The translations under genes and the position numbers were made by a program. Below are positions 39,464 through 50,997 of a DNA stretch of 64,000 nucleotides, piece by piece. Numbering within the stretch: the first letter of the stretch is position 1; each line of letters opens with the position of its first letter. Below the pieces are notes generated by a model, which made no database searches, was not told the DNA's origin, and worked only from the letters and a program-made list of their open reading frames with translations. This DNA is from Gluconacetobacter aggeris (lineage in GTDB: Bacteria; Pseudomonadota; Alphaproteobacteria; Acetobacterales; Acetobacteraceae), in assembly GCF_014174395.1 (NCBI RefSeq), contig NZ_JABEQD010000003.1:248001-312000 (forward strand). The letters run 5' to 3'.

Positions 39464-39880
39464 ATGGTGTTGTCCATGTGGAGCTTCTGTGCGCTGCATC
39501 CCCTGATGCTCTATGCCATCGCCATCGCGGCCCTGCTGGCGATGATGCTGGCCCTGGCTTCCGTCACCGGCAACCGGCGTGTCGGCCCCGCCCGTGGCGC
39601 ATCGATGAACCTGCCGTTCGAATCCGGCATCCTGCCCGTAGGCTCGGCCCATCTGCGCCTGCCCGTGCAATATTATCTGATCGCCGTGTTCTTCGTGATC
39701 TTCGATGCCGAGGCGGTCTTCCTGTTCTCATGGGCCCCGATCGTCCGGCAGGCAGGGTGGCAGGGCTATGGCGCAGTGCTCCTGTTCACGGTCTATCTGG
39801 GGATCGCACTGGCCTATCTGTGGCGCAGCGGGGGTCTGGAATGGGGCCCCACGCAGCGACTGACCCGAAAGGTATCATAG
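39464..39880 (+). CDS. nuoA: NADH-quinone oxidoreductase subunit A
   Basis: NuoA is a small membrane subunit of complex I near the quinone-site loop. The 138-residue protein has three hydrophobic helices ([58 protein letters not shown]). It carries the family block [29 protein letters not shown], with the conserved Glu and FDAE. The Cys usually found in the loop (YECG) is absent here, since the sequence reads FESG. ATG 39464 is the first start; ATG 39476 is an alternative. It opens the nuo operon, and nuoB starts two bases after its stop. Confidence 0.93.
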   Translation: MVLSMWSFCALHPLMLYAIAIAALLAMMLALASVTGNRRVGPARGASMNLPFESGILPVGSAHLRLPVQYYLIAVFFVIFDAEAVFLFSWAPIVRQAGWQGYGAVLLFTVYLGIALAYLWRSGGLEWGPTQRLTRKVS

Positions 39881-39882
39881 GC

Positions 39883-40524
39883 ATGCGCTGGTCCCTGACC
39901 TCGGCCTCGGCCACCCCGGCCTCCACGCGACCGGAGAACCCGACCGCGGCCGAGGCGGTCCGTCGCAGCCTGGTCATGGGCCGCCTGCAGGATTTCGTGT
40001 CCTGGGGCCGGAAGAATTCGATCTGGCCGTTCAATTTCGGCCTCTCCTGCTGCTATGTCGAAATGGCGACGGCCTTCACCAGCAAATACGACATTGCCCG
40101 TTTCGGGTCCGAAGTGCTGCGCGCCACCCCGCGCGAGGCCGACCTGATCGTCATCTCCGGCACCGTATTCGTGAAGATGGCCCCGATCATCAAGTATCTC
40201 TACGATCAGATGCTGGAACCGCGCTGGGTCATCTCGATGGGCTCCTGCGCCAATTCTGGCGGCATGTACGACATCTACAGCGTAGTGCAGGGCGTGGATT
40301 CCTTCCTGCCGGTCGATGTCTACGTGCCCGGCTGCCCGCCGCGCCCCGACGCGCTGCTGGAGGGGCTGATGCTGTTGCAGAACGCCATCGGCACCCAACG
40401 GCGCCCGCTGAGCTGGATGGTCGGCCCGCAAGGCATCGAACGCGTGACACCACCCAGCATGCGCGACGCCAGGCGCGACATACGCCGCGCGGCGCGCGAC
40501 CTCCGCTCTCCCGACGCGCTCTGA
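39883..40524 (+). CDS. nuoB: NADH-quinone oxidoreductase subunit B
   Basis: NuoB holds the terminal [4Fe-4S] cluster N2 that reduces quinone. The 213-residue protein contains the tandem cysteines in [13 protein letters not shown], then [15 protein letters not shown] and [18 protein letters not shown], which together give the four ligands. The ATG at 39883 is set by homology (MRWSLT and then the conserved [19 protein letters not shown]); an upstream open stretch overlaps nuoA in another frame and is not coding. AAAGG precedes it. The C-terminal tail is basic. Confidence 0.95.
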   Translation: MRWSLTSASATPASTRPENPTAAEAVRRSLVMGRLQDFVSWGRKNSIWPFNFGLSCCYVEMATAFTSKYDIARFGSEVLRATPREADLIVISGTVFVKMAPIIKYLYDQMLEPRWVISMGSCANSGGMYDIYSVVQGVDSFLPVDVYVPGCPPRPDALLEGLMLLQNAIGTQRRPLSWMVGPQGIERVTPPSMRDARRDIRRAARDLRSPDAL

Positions 40525-40536
40525 ACGGAGGCGACG

Positions 40537-42318
40537 ATGATCGTGGCCACCCCACCCCGGCCGGCCGATCTTCGCGCGCCCGACACCATGTTCGCGCAGG
40601 TGACGCGCGCCTCCACGCCCGCGATCCTGGCCATCGAGCCAACACGCGACGCCGTGCCGACGGTCTGGATCGCACGGCACGATGTGCATGATGTCCTCGC
40701 CCGCCTGAAACAGCCGGACACGGCACTGCGCATGCTCTTCGACCTGACGGTGATCGACGAGCGCGAACGCACGCATCGCGGCAACCAGCCCGCATCCGCC
40801 TTCACCCTGGTCTATCACCTGCTCTCCTTCGCCGACGCCGGCGACGAACTGCGCGTGAAGGTCCCCCTGCCGGCAGACCGCCCGCACGCCCCCACCATCA
40901 CCGACCTGTGGCCGAACGCGAACTGGTACGAATGCGAGGCCTGGGACCTGTTCGGCATCGTCTTCGACGGGCACCCGTTCCAGCGCCGCATCCTGACGCC
41001 GCCAACATGGGTCGGCCACCCGCTGCGCAAGGACCATTACGCCCGCGCCACCGAAATGCCGCCCTACAGCCTGACCGAGGACCAGGAGAAGCGCGAGCAG
41101 GAGGCCCTCCGCTTCGATCCCGGCCAATGGGGCATGCGGCGCCATTCGGCGAACACCGATTTCATGTTCCTCAATCTCGGCCCCAACCATCCCAGCGTAC
41201 ACGGCGTGTTCCGCATCGTGCTGCAACTCGAAGGCGAGCGGATCGTCGATGCCGTACCCGATATCGGCTTCCACCATCGCGGCGCCGAGAAAATGGGCGA
41301 GCGCCAATCCTGGCACAGCTACATCCCCTACACCGATCGCGTCGATTATCTGGGCGGCGTGATGAACAATTTCCCCTACGTCATGGCGGTGGAAACGCTG
41401 GCGGGCATCCAGGTCCCCCCCCGGGCGCAGATGATCCGCGTGATGCTGGCGGAACTGTTCCGCATCGCCAGCCACCTGGTGTTCTACGGCACCATGAGCC
41501 AGGATGTCGGCCAGCTTTCGCCCGTATTCTACATGTTCACCGACCGCGAGCGGGTGTTCGAGATCATCGAAGCCATCTGCGGCTTTCGCATGCACCCCGC
41601 CTTCTTCCGCATCGGCGGCGTCGCGATGGATCTACCCGTCGGCTGGGACGCCCTGATCCGCACCTTTCTCGACCATCTGCCGAAACGCCTCGACGAATAC
41701 GAGAAAATGGTGATGCGCAACGGCATTTTCCGCGCGCGTACCAAGGGTGTTGGCGCCTACACGCTGCGCGAGGCGATCGAATGGGGCGTCACCGGCCCCG
41801 GCCTGCGCGCCTGCGGGCTGGAATGGGATTACCGCCGCCGCGCGCCCTATGCCTGCTACGACCAGCTCGAATTCGACATCCCGACGGCCACGAACGGCGA
41901 TTGCTACGACCGCGTGGTGGTACACATCGCCGAAATCCGCCAGAGCCTGCGCATCGTCCGCCAATGCGTCGACAACATGCCCGCCGGCCCGACCAAGGCG
42001 GACCATCCGCTCACCATCCCGCCGCCCAGGGCACGGACGATGCACGACATCGAAACCCTGATCCATCATTTCCTGAATGTGAGCTGGGGCCCGGTCATTC
42101 CACCCGGCGAGGCGCGCGGCTGCATCGAGGCCACCAAGGGGCTCAACCAGTATCACCTGATCAGTGATGGCGGCACGATGTCCTACCGCACACGCATCCG
42201 CACCCCCTCTTTCCCCCACCTGCAGATGATCCCGCTGATCAGCCGCGGCGCCATGATCGCCGACCTGATCGCCATCATCGGCAGCATCGATTTCGTGATG
42301 GCCGATGTCGACCGCTGA
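40537..42318 (+). CDS. nuoCD: NADH-quinone oxidoreductase fused subunit CD
   Basis: One 593-residue frame joins NuoC (30 kDa, about residues 1-185) and NuoD (49 kDa, about 200-593). NuoC blocks include [23 protein letters not shown] and LRKDHY. NuoD blocks include [41 protein letters not shown], near the quinone pocket, and the C-terminal [35 protein letters not shown]. There is no stop or frameshift at the junction. The fusion is the form known from E. coli and relatives; Alphaproteobacteria usually have two genes. GGAG precedes ATG 40537. It overlaps nuoE by 14 bases. Confidence 0.95.
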   Translation: MIVATPPRPADLRAPDTMFAQVTRASTPAILAIEPTRDAVPTVWIARHDVHDVLARLKQPDTALRMLFDLTVIDERERTHRGNQPASAFTLVYHLLSFADAGDELRVKVPLPADRPHAPTITDLWPNANWYECEAWDLFGIVFDGHPFQRRILTPPTWVGHPLRKDHYARATEMPPYSLTEDQEKREQEALRFDPGQWGMRRHSANTDFMFLNLGPNHPSVHGVFRIVLQLEGERIVDAVPDIGFHHRGAEKMGERQSWHSYIPYTDRVDYLGGVMNNFPYVMAVETLAGIQVPPRAQMIRVMLAELFRIASHLVFYGTMSQDVGQLSPVFYMFTDRERVFEIIEAICGFRMHPAFFRIGGVAMDLPVGWDALIRTFLDHLPKRLDEYEKMVMRNGIFRARTKGVGAYTLREAIEWGVTGPGLRACGLEWDYRRRAPYACYDQLEFDIPTATNGDCYDRVVVHIAEIRQSLRIVRQCVDNMPAGPTKADHPLTIPPPRARTMHDIETLIHHFLNVSWGPVIPPGEARGCIEATKGLNQYHLISDGGTMSYRTRIRTPSFPHLQMIPLISRGAMIADLIAIIGSIDFVMADVDR

Positions 42319-42799
42319 CGCCCCGCTTCCCCCCGATTTGCGGGCCCGGATCGCCGATCTCGCCCAGGCCGAGCACCGGCTCCGCGCAGCCTCGGTCTCC
42401 GCGCTGACGATGGTGCAGGACTATTTCGGCTGGGTCAGCGACACGCATCTGGCCGAAACCGCCTCCCTGCTCGGCATGTCACCGGCCGATCTCGACGGTA
42501 TCGCCACCTATTTCAACCTGATCTTCCGCCGCCCGGTCGGGCGGCACGTCATCCTGCTGTGCGACAGCGTCTCCTGCTGGATCATGGGCCGAGACGCCGT
42601 CTGCACGCGCCTGCAAGCCCGGCTGGGCATCCGGCCGGGCGAAACCACGGCGGACGGCGCCGTCACGCTGCTGCCGATCGTCTGCCTCGGCCATTGCGAC
42701 CACGCACCTGCCATGCTGGTGGACCGGACCCTCCATGGCGACCTGACCGCCGAGACGGCGGAGCAACTGGCCGACACCCTGCGGGCCCCCACGCCATGA
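42305..42799 (+). CDS. nuoE: NADH-quinone oxidoreductase subunit E
   Basis: NuoE carries the [2Fe-2S] cluster N1a of the NADH-input module. The 164-residue thioredoxin-like protein has two Cys pairs: CDSVSC (about residues 86-91) and CLGHC (about 127-131). It opens with helical segments ([26 protein letters not shown]). It begins 14 bases inside nuoCD and ends in an ATGA overlap with nuoF, so it is translationally coupled on both sides. Confidence 0.94.
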   Translation: MSTADAPLPPDLRARIADLAQAEHRLRAASVSALTMVQDYFGWVSDTHLAETASLLGMSPADLDGIATYFNLIFRRPVGRHVILLCDSVSCWIMGRDAVCTRLQARLGIRPGETTADGAVTLLPIVCLGHCDHAPAMLVDRTLHGDLTAETAEQLADTLRAPTP

Positions 42800-44091
42800 C
42801 CATATCCGACCGCCCCCTCACCGCCATGATCGGCCTGCCCGACGGCCCGCCCGATTGCGCCGCCTATGGCCGCGCCGGCGGCTGGCAGGCGGTTCGCCGC
42901 GCCCTGCGCGACATGACCCCCGATGCGGTGATCGACATGGTCACCGCATCGAAACTGCGCGGCCGCGGCGGGGCGGGCTTCGGCACCGGCCAGAAATGGA
43001 GCTTCGTACCCAAGGACCCCGCCGCCACCCGCCGCAAATACCTGATCGCCAACGCCGACGAGATGGAGCCCGGCACCTTCAAGGACCGAATATTGCTGGA
43101 AGGCAACCCGCTGCAACTGATCGAAGGCATGATCATCGCCGGCTACGCCATCCAGGCCGGCCACGGCGTGATCTTCCTGCGCGGCGAATATCATCTGGCG
43201 CTGGAGCGGCTGAACCGCGCAATCGCGGAAGCCCGGCAGGTCGGATGGCTGGGCGAGGACATCCTGGGCTCCGGCTTCGGGTTCGAGATCCACGTCCATG
43301 CCAGCGGCGGCCGCTATATCTGCGGCGAGGAAACCGCCCTGCTGACCGCGCTGGAAGGCCGCCGGGCCCAGCCGCGCAGCAAACCGCCCTTCCCGCAGGT
43401 CGGTGGCCTGTGGGGCGCGCCCAGCGTCGTCAACAATGTCGAGACGCTCTGCAACCTGCCGCACATCGTCACCAACGGCGCGGAATGGTTCGTCTCGCTC
43501 GGCCTAGGCCCGGACAGCGGCACCAAGCTCTACGGCGTCAGCGGTCGCGTGCGCCGGCCCGGCGCGTGGGAACTGCCGATGGGCACCCCCCTGCGCGCGA
43601 TCATCGAGGAGCATGCCGGCGGCATACGCGACGGCTACCGGCTGCGCGCACTGCTGCCCGGGGGTGCCTCCACCGCGTTCCTCGACGCCGGACAGATCGA
43701 CATACCGATGGACTATGGCGCGGTGGAAAAGGCCGGCAGCCGGCTGGGCACCGGCCTGGCCATCCTGCTGGACGACCGGACCTGCCCCATCGGCATGCTC
43801 CATAATCTGGAACATTTCTTCGCCCAGGAATCCTGCGGCTGGTGCACGCCCTGCCGCGACGGCCTGCCCTGGGTCGAGCGCCTGCTGGACGCCATCGAGA
43901 ACGGCACCGGCGAGCCCGAGGATCTGGACCGGCTGCACGACCATGCCCGCATGATCGGCCCCATGGGCCGCACCTTCTGCGCGCACGCACCGGGCGCCAT
44001 GGCCCCGCTGGCCAGCGGCCTGAAACTGTTCCGCGAGGATTTCGACACCCACATCCGCCTGCGGGCCTGCCCGCTGCGTCACGCCGCATAG
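42796..44091 (+). CDS. nuoF: NADH-quinone oxidoreductase subunit F
   Basis: NuoF binds NADH and FMN and holds [4Fe-4S] cluster N3. In the 431-residue protein, GRGGAGFGTGQKWSF is the nucleotide-binding glycine loop, ANADEMEPGTFKDR and GGRYICGEETALLTALEG line the flavin/NADH site, and ESCGWCTPCRDG with a later Cys (GRTFCAHA) ligates N3. The start ATG 42796 overlaps the nuoE stop as ATGA; an upstream frame extension lies within nuoE and is rejected. nuoG follows after 16 bases. Confidence 0.95.
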   Translation: MTISDRPLTAMIGLPDGPPDCAAYGRAGGWQAVRRALRDMTPDAVIDMVTASKLRGRGGAGFGTGQKWSFVPKDPAATRRKYLIANADEMEPGTFKDRILLEGNPLQLIEGMIIAGYAIQAGHGVIFLRGEYHLALERLNRAIAEARQVGWLGEDILGSGFGFEIHVHASGGRYICGEETALLTALEGRRAQPRSKPPFPQVGGLWGAPSVVNNVETLCNLPHIVTNGAEWFVSLGLGPDSGTKLYGVSGRVRRPGAWELPMGTPLRAIIEEHAGGIRDGYRLRALLPGGASTAFLDAGQIDIPMDYGAVEKAGSRLGTGLAILLDDRTCPIGMLHNLEHFFAQESCGWCTPCRDGLPWVERLLDAIENGTGEPEDLDRLHDHARMIGPMGRTFCAHAPGAMAPLASGLKLFREDFDTHIRLRACPLRHAA

Positions 44092-44107
44092 AAGGAACGA
44101 CGGGACC

Positions 44108-46813
44108 ATGGCGACGATCCTGATCGACGGCCGCGCCTGCCCCGCCCGCACGGACGAGAATCTGCTGCAAGCCTGCCTGGAGGCCGGCGCCGACCTCCCC
44201 TATTTCTGCTGGCATCCGGAGCTGGGCTCGGTAGGCGCCTGCCGCCAGTGCGCCATCAAGCAGTTCAGCGGCCCCGACGACAAGACCGGCCGCATCGTCA
44301 TGGCCTGCATGACGCAGGTCACCGACGGCGCGATCCTGTCCATCGACGATCCCCAGGCGCGGGAATTCCGCGCCGGTGTCGTCGAATGGCTGATGACCAA
44401 CCACCCGCACGACTGCCCCGTCTGCCCCGAAGGCGGCGAATGCCACCTCCAGGACATGACGGTCATGACCGGCCATGATTCACGCCGCTATCGCTTCGCC
44501 AAGCGTACGCACCGCAACCAGGATCTGGGGCCGTTCATCAATCACGAAATGAACCGCTGCATCGGCTGCTATCGCTGCGTGCGCTTCTATCGCGACTATG
44601 CCGGCGGCGAGGATCTGGCGGCCTTCGCAGCCCATAACGACCTCTATTTCGGCCGCCACGAAGACGGCGCGCTGGAAAGCGCCTTCAGCGGAAACCTCGT
44701 GGAAATCTGCCCCACCGGCGTCTTCACTGACAAACCGTTCTCGGCTGTCTACAGCCGCAAATGGGACATGGGCGGCGCGCCCTCGGTCTGCGCGCACTGC
44801 GCCGTGGGCTGCAACACCATCGTCAATGCGCGGCAGGGCTCGGTCCGCCGGGTGATCAATCGCTATCACGAGGCGGTCAATCGCTATTTCCTGTGCGATC
44901 GCGGGCGTTACGGCCATGGGTTCACCAACGCCCCCACCCGCCCGCGTGCGCCCATCCTGCGGCAGGGCGGCATCCCCGTTCCCATCTCGATGGCAACCGC
45001 ACTGGAACGGTTCGCCACCATGGCCAAGGACGGCCCGATCGTGGGCATCGGATCGACACGGGCGTCGCTGGAATCGAACTTCGCCCTGCGCTGTCTCACC
45101 GGCCCTGACCGGTTTTCAACCGGACTGGCGCAGCTTGAGCATGACCTGACCATGCAGGTCCCAGCCCTCCTGCGCGCAACGCCGGCCCGCAACCCCAGCC
45201 TGCACGACATGGAATCCGCCGACGCCGTCCTGGTACTGGGCGAGGATGTCTGCGTCACCGCCCCGCGCCTGAGCCTGGCCCTGCGCCAGACCCTGCGCCG
45301 GGCTGCTTTCCCCGCCGCCGACGCGGCGAAGGTGCCGCACTGGATGGACGCCGCCGTGCGCATGTTCGGCTCCGACGCCCCCTCGCCGCTGATGGTGCTG
45401 ACACCCGCCGCCACCGACCTCGATCCGATAGCGGCCACGGCTCACCGCGCGGCACCCGACGCCATCGCGCGCCTGGGCTTCGCCGTCGCCCACCGCCTCG
45501 ACGGTTCGGCGCCCGATGCGCCGGACCTGTCGGAGACGGAATCCCGACTGGCGGACACGATCGCCACCGCCTTGCGCACCGGCCGCCGCCCCTTGATTGT
45601 CGCCGGCCTGCAATACGCCAACGCCGCTCTCATCCACGCCGCCGCCAACATCGCCACCGCCCTGCATGCCACCGGCGCGGACGCGGCGCTGTCACTGGTG
45701 GCTCCCGATTGCAACAGCATGGGCATGGCTCTGACAGGCGGTATCCCGCTCGACGCGGTGCGCACCATGGCCCGCACAGGGCACATCGGCACGCTGGTGG
45801 TGGTGGAAAACGACCTGACCCGCCGGCTGGATACCGCAACACTGGACGAACTCCTGGCCGCCGTGCCCCACCTCGTGGTCATCGACCATATCGCCACAAG
45901 ACTGGCCGAACGCGCGGACCTCGTACTGCCGGCCGCCAGTTTCGCCGAGAGCGGCGGCACGCTGGTCAGCACCGAAGGCCGCGCCCAACGCTTCCTGCCG
46001 GTAATCACCCCCACCATGCCGGTTCAGGAAAGCTGGCGCTGGACCCAACAGTTCACCCGGGCCGCCACCCACGCGGACGCACCCGAATGGACGAACCTGG
46101 ACCAGATCGTAGCCACAATAGCGCACGATATTCCGGCCCTGTCCCGTATCATCGATGCCGCGCCCGACGCCGGATACCGTCTCGACGGCCGCAGGCTCCG
46201 CAGCGAACCGGCACGCATCAGCGGTCGCACGGCCGTCCGGGCCAATATCAGCGTCCACGACCGCCCCTTGCCGCAATCGCCCGACACCCCCCTCTCGCCC
46301 TCCATGGAAGGCGCCTATTCCCCGGACACGCCCGGCGCCCTGGTGCCCTTCTATCACGCCCCTGGCTGGAACTCCGTCCAGTCCCTCAACCGCTTCCAGC
46401 AGGAAATCGGCGGCCCGATGCGGGGTGGCGATGCCGGCGCACGCCTGCTGGATGACGGCATCCCCGCCCAGGCCCCCGAATGGCATCATGACATTCCCGC
46501 CCCCTCCACCGCCGCCCCCGACGACCTGCTGCTGCTGCCCGAACCCCGCCTGTTCGGCACCGAGGAACTCAGCGCCCTCTCGCCCCCCATCGCCGCACGC
46601 GTAACGCCAGCCACCCTGCGCCTCGGCACGCTGCCGGCAGGACTGCAGGATGGCGGCATGGTCAGCCTCACGCTGGCCGGCGAACGCCTCACCCTGCCCG
46701 TCCGGCACGATCCGGCACTGCCACCCGGCATCGCCCTGTGCCCGCCCCATCTGGCCGCCCGCGCCTTTACCGCCCCCGTCCGCGTGCAACTGCACAGGGA
46801 CGATACGCCATGA
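44108..46813 (+). CDS. nuoG: NADH-quinone oxidoreductase subunit G
   Basis: NuoG is the large Fe-S subunit of the peripheral arm (901 residues). The N-terminal ferredoxin domain has Cys 34, 45, 48 and 67 for N1b. [14 protein letters not shown] is the His/Cys3 set of N5, and [10 protein letters not shown] with ICPTG ligates N4. A further set, CAHCAVGC plus FLCDRGRYG, is the off-pathway cluster N7 found in E. coli-type enzymes. The rest is a degenerate molybdopterin oxidoreductase fold. GAAGGAACGACGGG precedes the ATG. The stop overlaps nuoH as ATGA. Confidence 0.95.
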   Translation: MATILIDGRACPARTDENLLQACLEAGADLPYFCWHPELGSVGACRQCAIKQFSGPDDKTGRIVMACMTQVTDGAILSIDDPQAREFRAGVVEWLMTNHPHDCPVCPEGGECHLQDMTVMTGHDSRRYRFAKRTHRNQDLGPFINHEMNRCIGCYRCVRFYRDYAGGEDLAAFAAHNDLYFGRHEDGALESAFSGNLVEICPTGVFTDKPFSAVYSRKWDMGGAPSVCAHCAVGCNTIVNARQGSVRRVINRYHEAVNRYFLCDRGRYGHGFTNAPTRPRAPILRQGGIPVPISMATALERFATMAKDGPIVGIGSTRASLESNFALRCLTGPDRFSTGLAQLEHDLTMQVPALLRATPARNPSLHDMESADAVLVLGEDVCVTAPRLSLALRQTLRRAAFPAADAAKVPHWMDAAVRMFGSDAPSPLMVLTPAATDLDPIAATAHRAAPDAIARLGFAVAHRLDGSAPDAPDLSETESRLADTIATALRTGRRPLIVAGLQYANAALIHAAANIATALHATGADAALSLVAPDCNSMGMALTGGIPLDAVRTMARTGHIGTLVVVENDLTRRLDTATLDELLAAVPHLVVIDHIATRLAERADLVLPAASFAESGGTLVSTEGRAQRFLPVITPTMPVQESWRWTQQFTRAATHADAPEWTNLDQIVATIAHDIPALSRIIDAAPDAGYRLDGRRLRSEPARISGRTAVRANISVHDRPLPQSPDTPLSPSMEGAYSPDTPGALVPFYHAPGWNSVQSLNRFQQEIGGPMRGGDAGARLLDDGIPAQAPEWHHDIPAPSTAAPDDLLLLPEPRLFGTEELSALSPPIAARVTPATLRLGTLPAGLQDGGMVSLTLAGERLTLPVRHDPALPPGIALCPPHLAARAFTAPVRVQLHRDDTP

Positions 46814-47766
46814 CCGTTCCAATGCCGCTGATCATCGGCGTGACCCTTGCAGTGCTGCTGGGGCTGGCCACCTTCCTGACCTGGTTCGAACGGCGGCTGC
46901 TGGGCCTGTGGCAGGACCGCTACGGCCCCAATCGCGTAGGGCCGGGCGGCATCCTTCAGGCCGTGGCCGACGGCGTCAAGATCCTGTTCAAACAGGACTG
47001 GATACCTCCCTTCGCCGACCGGGGGGTGTTCGTGCTGGCGCCTGCGATCGGCATGATGACGGTGCTGCTGTCCTTCGGCGTCGTGCCCGTCACCGCGTTC
47101 TGGAGCATCGCCGGCAATCTGAATGTCGGGCTGCTGTTCGTGCTGGCGATGATGGGGATGGGCGTCTACGGCGTGGTGCTGGCCGGCTGGGCCTCCAACA
47201 GCAAATACGCGCTTCTGGGCGGCATGCGCGCGGCAGCCCAGATGATCAGCTACGAAGTGTTCATGGGCCTGTCGGTGCTGGGCGTCGTGATGCAGGCAGG
47301 CTCGTTCAGCATGCGCGACATCGTGCTGGCGCAGTCCGGCCTGTGGTTCATCGTGCCGCAGGTGCTGGGCTGCATGGTGTTCATGCTCGCCGGCGTGGCG
47401 GAGACGCATCGCCTGCCCTTCGACCTGCCGGAAGGCGAGAACGAACTGGGTGCCGGTTTCCACACCGAATATTCGGGCATGAAGTTCGGCATGTTCTTCC
47501 TGGCCGAATATGCCGGCGTGGTCCTGATTTCGGCCCTGCTGGCCACACTGTATCTGGGCGGCTGGCAGGGGCCGTTGCTGCCGCCCCCATTGTGGTTCGG
47601 CCTGAAGACCGGGGCGCTGGTCTGCCTGTTCATCCTGCTGCGCGCGGCACTCCCCCGCCCGCGCTACGACCAGTTGATGGCCCTGGGCTGGAAGATCCTG
47701 CTGCCGCTCTCCCTGCTCAACATCGCCGCCACCGGCGCGATCCTGCTCCTGCATGCGCCGGGATAG
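46810..47766 (+). CDS. nuoH: NADH-quinone oxidoreductase subunit H
   Basis: NuoH is the membrane subunit that forms much of the quinone chamber. The 318-residue protein has about eight helices and the highly conserved [23 protein letters not shown] near residue 25, [15 protein letters not shown], and the acidic loop [38 protein letters not shown]. The start at 46810 is in ATGA overlap with nuoG. nuoI begins 15 bases downstream. Confidence 0.96.
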   Translation: MTVPMPLIIGVTLAVLLGLATFLTWFERRLLGLWQDRYGPNRVGPGGILQAVADGVKILFKQDWIPPFADRGVFVLAPAIGMMTVLLSFGVVPVTAFWSIAGNLNVGLLFVLAMMGMGVYGVVLAGWASNSKYALLGGMRAAAQMISYEVFMGLSVLGVVMQAGSFSMRDIVLAQSGLWFIVPQVLGCMVFMLAGVAETHRLPFDLPEGENELGAGFHTEYSGMKFGMFFLAEYAGVVLISALLATLYLGGWQGPLLPPPLWFGLKTGALVCLFILLRAALPRPRYDQLMALGWKILLPLSLLNIAATGAILLLHAPG

Positions 47767-47780
47767 AGGAAGACCATGCC

Positions 47781-48293
47781 ATGTTCGGAATCCTGCGCAC
47801 CCTCTGGCTGACCTTCCTGCATATGGGCCACCGCCGCGTGACGGTGGGCTATCCCGAGCACAAGCCTCCCCTGCCGCCGCGCTATCGCGGCCGGATCATC
47901 CTCTCGCGCGATCCCGATGGCATGGAACGGTGCGTGGCCTGCAATCTGTGCGCCGTGGCCTGCCCGGTGGACTGCATCAGCCTGCAAAAGGCCGAGCAGG
48001 ACGGCAGATGGTATCCCGACTATTTTCGGATCAACTTCTCCCGCTGCATCTTCTGCGGCATGTGCGAGGAAGCCTGCCCGACCTACGCCATTCAGCTCAC
48101 CCCCGATTTCGAGATGAGCGAATATCTGCGGCCGAACCTGGTCTACGAAAAGGAAGATCTGCTGATCAGCGGCACCGGAAAATATCCCGACTACAGCTTC
48201 TTTCGCGTCGCCGGCGTGAAAATTCCCGGCAAGGACAAGGGCGAGGCCGAACGCGAGGCCCCGCCCGTCGACATCCACACCCTCCTGCCATAG
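47781..48293 (+). CDS. nuoI: NADH-quinone oxidoreductase subunit I
   Basis: NuoI holds clusters N6a and N6b that link the peripheral arm to N2. The 170-residue protein has two ferredoxin-like CxxCxxCxxxCP motifs, [15 protein letters not shown] and [15 protein letters not shown], with ERCVACNLC preceded by an amphipathic N-terminal helix. I start at ATG 47781 (MFGILRTLW) after an AGAGGAAGA ribosome binding site. Longer reading frames upstream lie over nuoH. Confidence 0.95.
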   Translation: MFGILRTLWLTFLHMGHRRVTVGYPEHKPPLPPRYRGRIILSRDPDGMERCVACNLCAVACPVDCISLQKAEQDGRWYPDYFRINFSRCIFCGMCEEACPTYAIQLTPDFEMSEYLRPNLVYEKEDLLISGTGKYPDYSFFRVAGVKIPGKDKGEAEREAPPVDIHTLLP

Positions 48294-48307
48294 CCGGGAG
48301 AAGCACC

Positions 48308-48829
48308 ATGTCGGACCTTCCCTTCATCCTCTTCTCGCTGGTCGCCGCATGCGCCGCCATCATGGTCGTGACGCGCGCCGTTCCGGTGCATGCGTTGCTG
48401 TATCTCGTCGTGCTCCTGCTGTCGCTCGCCGGCATATTCCAGGCATTGGGCGCACCGTTCGCCGCGATGCTGGAAATCATCATCTATGCGGGTGCCGTCA
48501 TGGTGCTGTTCGTCTTCGTGGTGATGATGCTCAATCTGGGCCGGACGGACCGCGACCGGGAACGGCACTGGATGGCACCCGGAATCTGGATTGGCCCTGC
48601 CATCCTCTCATGCCTCCTGCTGGCCGCACTCTGCATCACGCTGCGCGCCCTGCCGCCCGCTGCAGGTCCCGATACCCTGGTTTCGATCGGGCCGCAGGCC
48701 GTCGGCATCATGCTCTACGGCCCCTACGTGCTGAGCGTGGAGCTGGCCTCCTTCCTGCTTCTGGCCGGTCTGGTCAGCGCCTTTCACATCGGCCGCAACA
48801 TCCGCGGTACCGTGACGGGAGAAGCGTGA
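48308..48829 (+). CDS. nuoJ: NADH-quinone oxidoreductase subunit J
   Basis: NuoJ is a five-helix membrane subunit whose third helix takes part in coupling. The 173 residues include the conserved MLEIIIYAGAVMVLFVFVVMMLNLG block and a C-terminal helix (ELASFLLLAGLVSAFHIGR). GGGAGAAGC precedes ATG 48308. nuoK starts one base after its stop. Confidence 0.95.
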   Translation: MSDLPFILFSLVAACAAIMVVTRAVPVHALLYLVVLLLSLAGIFQALGAPFAAMLEIIIYAGAVMVLFVFVVMMLNLGRTDRDRERHWMAPGIWIGPAILSCLLLAALCITLRALPPAAGPDTLVSIGPQAVGIMLYGPYVLSVELASFLLLAGLVSAFHIGRNIRGTVTGEA

Positions 48830-48830
48830 G

Positions 48831-49142
48831 ATGAGCACGCCCTCTCCCACCGAAGCGCTGCTGCTTGCCAGCATCCTGTTCGCCACCGGCCTGCTGGGCG
48901 TGCTGGCCCGGCGCAACCTGCTGCTGATGCTGATGTCCATCGAGATCATGCTGAACGCGGCGGCGCTGGCCTTCATCGCCGCCGGCGCGCGCTGGCATGC
49001 GGCACAGGGGCAGGTGATGTTCCTGATGATCCTGTCGCTCGCTGCCGCCGAGGCCGCCGTCGGGCTGGCTATCATCCTGCGCCTGCATGCCGCCGGCCGC
49101 CCGACATTGGACGCCGATACCGGCAACCGACTGAAGGGATAG
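48831..49142 (+). CDS. nuoK: NADH-quinone oxidoreductase subunit K
   Basis: NuoK is the MrpC-like three-helix subunit (103 residues). LLLMLMSIEIMLNAAALAFIAA contains the conserved helix-2 Glu, and MFLMILSLAAAEAAVGLAIILRL the helix-3 Glu; both belong to the proton pathway. GGGAGAAGCGTGAG precedes the ATG. It lies between nuoJ and nuoL with minimal spacing. Confidence 0.95.
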   Translation: MSTPSPTEALLLASILFATGLLGVLARRNLLLMLMSIEIMLNAAALAFIAAGARWHAAQGQVMFLMILSLAAAEAAVGLAIILRLHAAGRPTLDADTGNRLKG

Positions 49143-49146
49143 GGAA

Positions 49147-50997
49147 ATGGACGCTCTACTCCTGCCGTTAATCGTCTTCTGCCCCCTTCTCGCGGCTGGA
49201 ATCCTGTTCGTTTCAGCCGGCCGCATGCCTGCGCGCGCCTCCTGCATGATCGGTGCCGGGTCGGTCGGGCTCTCGGCCCTGCTTGCCGGCCGGCTCGCTG
49301 CCAGCTTCCTGGCGGCTCCCCTACCCGCCGGTACCCTGCATATGGCGCTTTGGTCGTGGATGCGGGTCGAAGGCTTCAGCACCCGGATCGCATTCGCCCT
49401 CGACCCGCTCTCGCTGGTCATGATGCTGGTCGTCACCGGCGTCGGGTTCCTGATCCTGCTTTACGCCTGCGGCTATATGCACGACGACCCCGACATCGCG
49501 CGCTTCTTCGGCTGCATGACCCTGTTCGTCGCGGCAATGCTGGTCCTGGTCTTCTCGTCGGACCTGCTGAGCCTGTATATCGGCTGGGAGGGCGTGGGGA
49601 TCTGCTCCTATCTCCTGATCGGCTTCTGGCATACCGACACCGCCAACGTCGTCGCCGCGCGCAAGGCCTTCATCGTCACGCGCATCGGCGACGCGGCGAT
49701 GCTCTGCGGCCTCCTGCTGCTTGCCACCCAGGCCAGCACGCTGGATATCGCGGCCCTGCTGCACATCGTAGCCACCGGTCCGGCCCAGTTGCTGCCGGCA
49801 ACGGCCGCTTTCCTGTTGCTGGGGGGCGCCGCCGCCAAATCCGCGCAGGTGCCGCTCCAGACCTGGCTGCCCGACGCCATGGCCGGACCGACCCCGGTCT
49901 CCGCCCTGATCCATGCCGCGACCATGGTCACCGCCGGCGTCTATCTGATCGCACGCCTGCACCCCCTGTTCATGGCGGTCCCCGTCGCGATGAAAGCCGT
50001 CGCGCTGGTCGGATTGATCACATTGCTGCTGGCCGCCGGCAGTGCCCTGGTACAGACCGACATCAAGCGTATCCTCGCCTATTCGACCATGAGCCAGATC
50101 GGCTACATGTTCCTCGCCCTCGGCTCCGGCGCCTGGCAGGCGGCAATCTTCCATCTGGTCACCCACGCCTTCTTCAAGGCCCTGCTGTTCATGGCGGCCG
50201 GCGCGGTCATCCTGCGCGTCCATCACCGGCAGGATATCTACCAGATGGGCGGACTGGCACCCGCCATGCCGGTCGTGTTCTCCGCTTTCCTGGCGGGTGC
50301 TGCGGCATTGGCCGGCCTGCCGTTGCTGACGGCCGGCTTCTACAGCAAGGAGATGATTCTCCAAGGCGCGTGGCACGCCAATCCCCTGCTCTGGGCCGGC
50401 GCCCTGCTCGGTGCCTTCGCAACGGCGATCTATATCTTCCGCTGCGTCTTCATCGTGTTCCTCGGAACCCGGCACACGGAGCCTACGGGCCGCACCGGCG
50501 CGACGATGGCCATTCCCCTCGCCTGCCTCGCCATTCTCGCACTGGCGGGTGGATGGATGGAAATGCCCGACACCATCGCCCCGGTGCATCTCCTGTCGCA
50601 CCTCCTGTCGCCCCTGTTCGGCACAGCGACGGCCGAGGGCCCCTCCTGGCTGTTGTGGGCAGGCTCGCTGGTGCCGCTCGCCGGTGTCGGCGTGGCATGG
50701 CTATTGTGGCGCCCCCGCACGCAGGCACGAACGGCGCCGGAGGATGCAATCGCCCGCCTGGCACGCACCGGCTGGGGATTCGACACGCTCTATGACACGC
50801 TGCTCGTGCGCCCGTTCATCACGCTCGGCCGACTGAACCAGAGCGATCTATGCGACCGCCTGTCCGACGCCACGGCGGCGACCACCCGCGCCGGCAGCCG
50901 GATGCTCAGCCGCATGCAAAGCGGGCAGGTCCGCCGCTATGCCGGCTGGATCGCGGCGGGCACGGTCGTGGCCCTGTGCCTGGGCATCCGGCCATGA
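49147..50997 (+). CDS. nuoL: NADH-quinone oxidoreductase subunit L
   Basis: NuoL is the distal antiporter-like proton pump subunit with a long lateral helix (616 residues). The conserved TM5 Glu is in LLSLYIGWEGVGICSYLLIGFW; the half-channel lysine is in GGAAAKSAQVPLQTWLPDAMAGPTPVSALIHAATMVTAGVYL. SQIGYMFLALGSG and HAFFKALLFMAAGAVI follow. The C-terminal part from about residue 520 is the amphipathic lateral arm ending in a last helix. The stop overlaps nuoM as ATGA. Confidence 0.96.
   Translation: MDALLLPLIVFCPLLAAGILFVSAGRMPARASCMIGAGSVGLSALLAGRLAASFLAAPLPAGTLHMALWSWMRVEGFSTRIAFALDPLSLVMMLVVTGVGFLILLYACGYMHDDPDIARFFGCMTLFVAAMLVLVFSSDLLSLYIGWEGVGICSYLLIGFWHTDTANVVAARKAFIVTRIGDAAMLCGLLLLATQASTLDIAALLHIVATGPAQLLPATAAFLLLGGAAAKSAQVPLQTWLPDAMAGPTPVSALIHAATMVTAGVYLIARLHPLFMAVPVAMKAVALVGLITLLLAAGSALVQTDIKRILAYSTMSQIGYMFLALGSGAWQAAIFHLVTHAFFKALLFMAAGAVILRVHHRQDIYQMGGLAPAMPVVFSAFLAGAAALAGLPLLTAGFYSKEMILQGAWHANPLLWAGALLGAFATAIYIFRCVFIVFLGTRHTEPTGRTGATMAIPLACLAILALAGGWMEMPDTIAPVHLLSHLLSPLFGTATAEGPSWLLWAGSLVPLAGVGVAWLLWRPRTQARTAPEDAIARLARTGWGFDTLYDTLLVRPFITLGRLNQSDLCDRLSDATAATTRAGSRMLSRMQSGQVRRYAGWIAAGTVVALCLGIRP

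Noticed and set aside
39814-41595. A 593-codon minus-strand frame opposite nuoB and nuoCD
   Set aside because: It is a shadow frame; all conserved complex I residues are on the plus strand.
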